Assembly (NCBI RefSeq): GCF_947490415.1
Contig: NZ_CANLGX010000002.1
Coordinates: forward strand, 620,001-684,000
DNA: 64,000 nucleotides
Direction of reading: 5' to 3'
Origin: an uncultured Eudoraea sp.
GTDB taxonomy: Bacteria; Bacteroidota; Bacteroidia; Flavobacteriales; Flavobacteriaceae
Shown: piece by piece, positions 63,255-64,000 of the stretch
How positions within the stretch are numbered: the first letter of the stretch is position 1
How the letters are laid out: each line of letters opens with the position of its first letter
Notes under the pieces: model-generated
Told to the model about the DNA's origin: nothing
What the model saw: the letters and a program-made list of their open reading frames with translations, nothing else
Database searches by the model: none
Translations under genes and position numbers: made by a program

Positions 63255-64000
63255 TTAAGGCCTTGAAAGATTTAATTCTTCAGAAATCATATAGCGTTGC
63301 ACATTTACCCTTGATCTAACCATTATTTCTCCGAGAAACCCAGCAAGAAAAAATTGTGTTCCAATGATCATTGATGTAAGTGAAACGTAAAATTGTGGCC
63401 GTTCAGATAACAATCGCCCGAAAGGATTAATAAAAAGTTTGTCAATTCCAAGATAAAGGGCAAAACCAAAACCTATAAAAAACATCAGAACACCTAATGC
63501 ACCGAATAAATGCATTGGGCGTTTACCGAACTTGGAAACAAACCAGATAGTAATTAAATCTAATAATCCGTTTATGAAACGTTCCGCCCCGAACTTTGTC
63601 TTACCGTATTTACGAGCCTGATGTTTTACAACTTTTTCACCTATATGGGAATAGCCTGCATTTTTAGCCAGAACAGGTATATATCGATGCATTTCTCCAG
63701 AGACTTCAATATTTTTAACAACATCATTTCTGAAAGCTTTCAGCCCACAATTAAAATCATGTAATTTTACATTGGATGTAATTCTTGCAGCCCAATTAAA
63801 AAGTTTTGAAGGAATGTTCTTGGAGAACAGGGAATCATATCTTATTTTCTTCCAGCCCGAAACCAGATCAAACCCTTCCTTTGTAATTAGGTTATAAAGT
63901 TGTGGTATTTCCTCCGGATTATCCTGTAAATCTGCATCCATGGTGATAATTACATCACCTTGCGCCACTTTGAACCCTGCATGAAGTGCCTGAGATTTTC
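63255..64000 (-). CDS. GtrB/DPM1-like glycosyltransferase, partial (N-terminus beyond window)
   Basis: The frame continues past the right edge, so only the C-terminal part (about 248 residues) is seen. It begins inside the GT2 domain (KSQALHAGFKVAQGDVI, DADLQDNP) with the DxD in MDADLQD, a Lys/Arg-rich KHQARKYGKTKFGAERF segment, and two C-terminal helices (about 155-180 and 200-225 of the visible part). A GTG at 63968 is only an internal codon. The family uses polyprenyl phosphate as acceptor and makes a lipid-linked sugar for wall or O-antigen glycans. Confidence 0.92.
   Translation of the reverse strand, partial: KSQALHAGFKVAQGDVIITMDADLQDNPEEIPQLYNLITKEGFDLVSGWKKIRYDSLFSKNIPSKLFNWAARITSNVKLHDFNCGLKAFRNDVVKNIEVSGEMHRYIPVLAKNAGYSHIGEKVVKHQARKYGKTKFGAERFINGLLDLITIWFVSKFGKRPMHLFGALGVLMFFIGFGFALYLGIDKLFINPFGRLLSERPQFYVSLTSMIIGTQFFLAGFLGEIMVRSRVNVQRYMISEELNLSRP

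Noticed and set aside
1-64000. Search for tRNA/rRNA genes, insertion sequences, phage genes and CRISPR arrays.
   Set aside because: Gaps are short and no cloverleaf, transposase, integrase or spaced repeat series was recognised by eye.

Overview
The window reads as a chromosome segment of a marine-type flavobacterium (Bacteroidota, Flavobacteriaceae). Pointers to this are AT-rich DNA with few Shine-Dalgarno sites, several TAnnTTTG-type promoter -7 boxes, many short lipoprotein signal peptides, LytTR regulators with 2TM-domain proteins, a LETM1-related protein, an ECF sigma/anti-sigma/heptad operon, and S9, M1, M28 and M49 peptidases of Bacteroidota type. No rRNA, tRNA, CRISPR array, insertion sequence or prophage was seen. 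Species cannot be told from the sequence. Almost everything is single-copy chromosomal housekeeping or niche metabolism; one gene is a clear remnant.

Layout. 1-4.5 kb: the start of an SLC45-like sugar MFS transporter (cut by the left edge), a Tat-exported TIM-barrel sugar isomerase-like protein with a small membrane protein, and an S9 peptidase. 4.7-8.4 kb: a compact minus-strand run of five small exported proteins, two of a ferredoxin-like (alpha/beta barrel) type and three SnoaL/NTF2-like; the middle one is a two-domain protein whose halves match its two SnoaL-like neighbours. It faces, across a 206-bp gap, a two-component pair (TPR-HisKA_2 kinase plus LytTR regulator, 8.6-11.3 kb). 11.3-15.6 kb: a PaiB-like flavoprotein, then a second LytTR system: LytS-type kinase with a fused 2TM domain, three stand-alone 2TM proteins, and a LytTR regulator. 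15.7-20.4 kb: LETM1-related protein, Cu/Zn superoxide dismutase, hydrolase-OsmC fusion, DUF2490 protein.

20.5-35.9 kb is rich in exported hydrolases: S9 peptidase, three exported amidohydrolases (two overlapping), a CDP-alcohol phosphatidyltransferase, a 1138-residue lipoprotein joining ThuA, PQQ-type sugar dehydrogenase, PKD, cytochrome c and a C-terminal beta domain, an M1 aminopeptidase, a zincin lipoprotein and an M28 peptidase. 36.2-40.3 kb: divergent trehalose pair (TPS/TPP fusion and GH15). 40.3-42.7 kb: decayed PLP decarboxylase tail and an M49 dipeptidyl peptidase. 42.8-50.6 kb: beta-oxidation locus (marR-fadN-fadA-fadE plus acyl-CoA ligase) with a 28-bp perfect palindrome at the marR promoter. 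50.7-64 kb: GNAT, PurL, RsmB-like methyltransferase, Asp-box repeat lipoprotein, DUF6515-like protein, ECF sigma operon, MsbA-like ABC exporter, phospho-sugar mutase, and a DPM/GtrB-like glycosyltransferase cut by the right edge.

Taken together the genes describe a cell that digests peptides at its surface, imports sugars and fatty acids, accumulates and breaks down trehalose, and monitors its envelope through two LytTR circuits and an ECF circuit. The least explained parts are the five-gene SnoaL/barrel cluster next to the first two-component pair, and the 2TM protein array embedded in the second.
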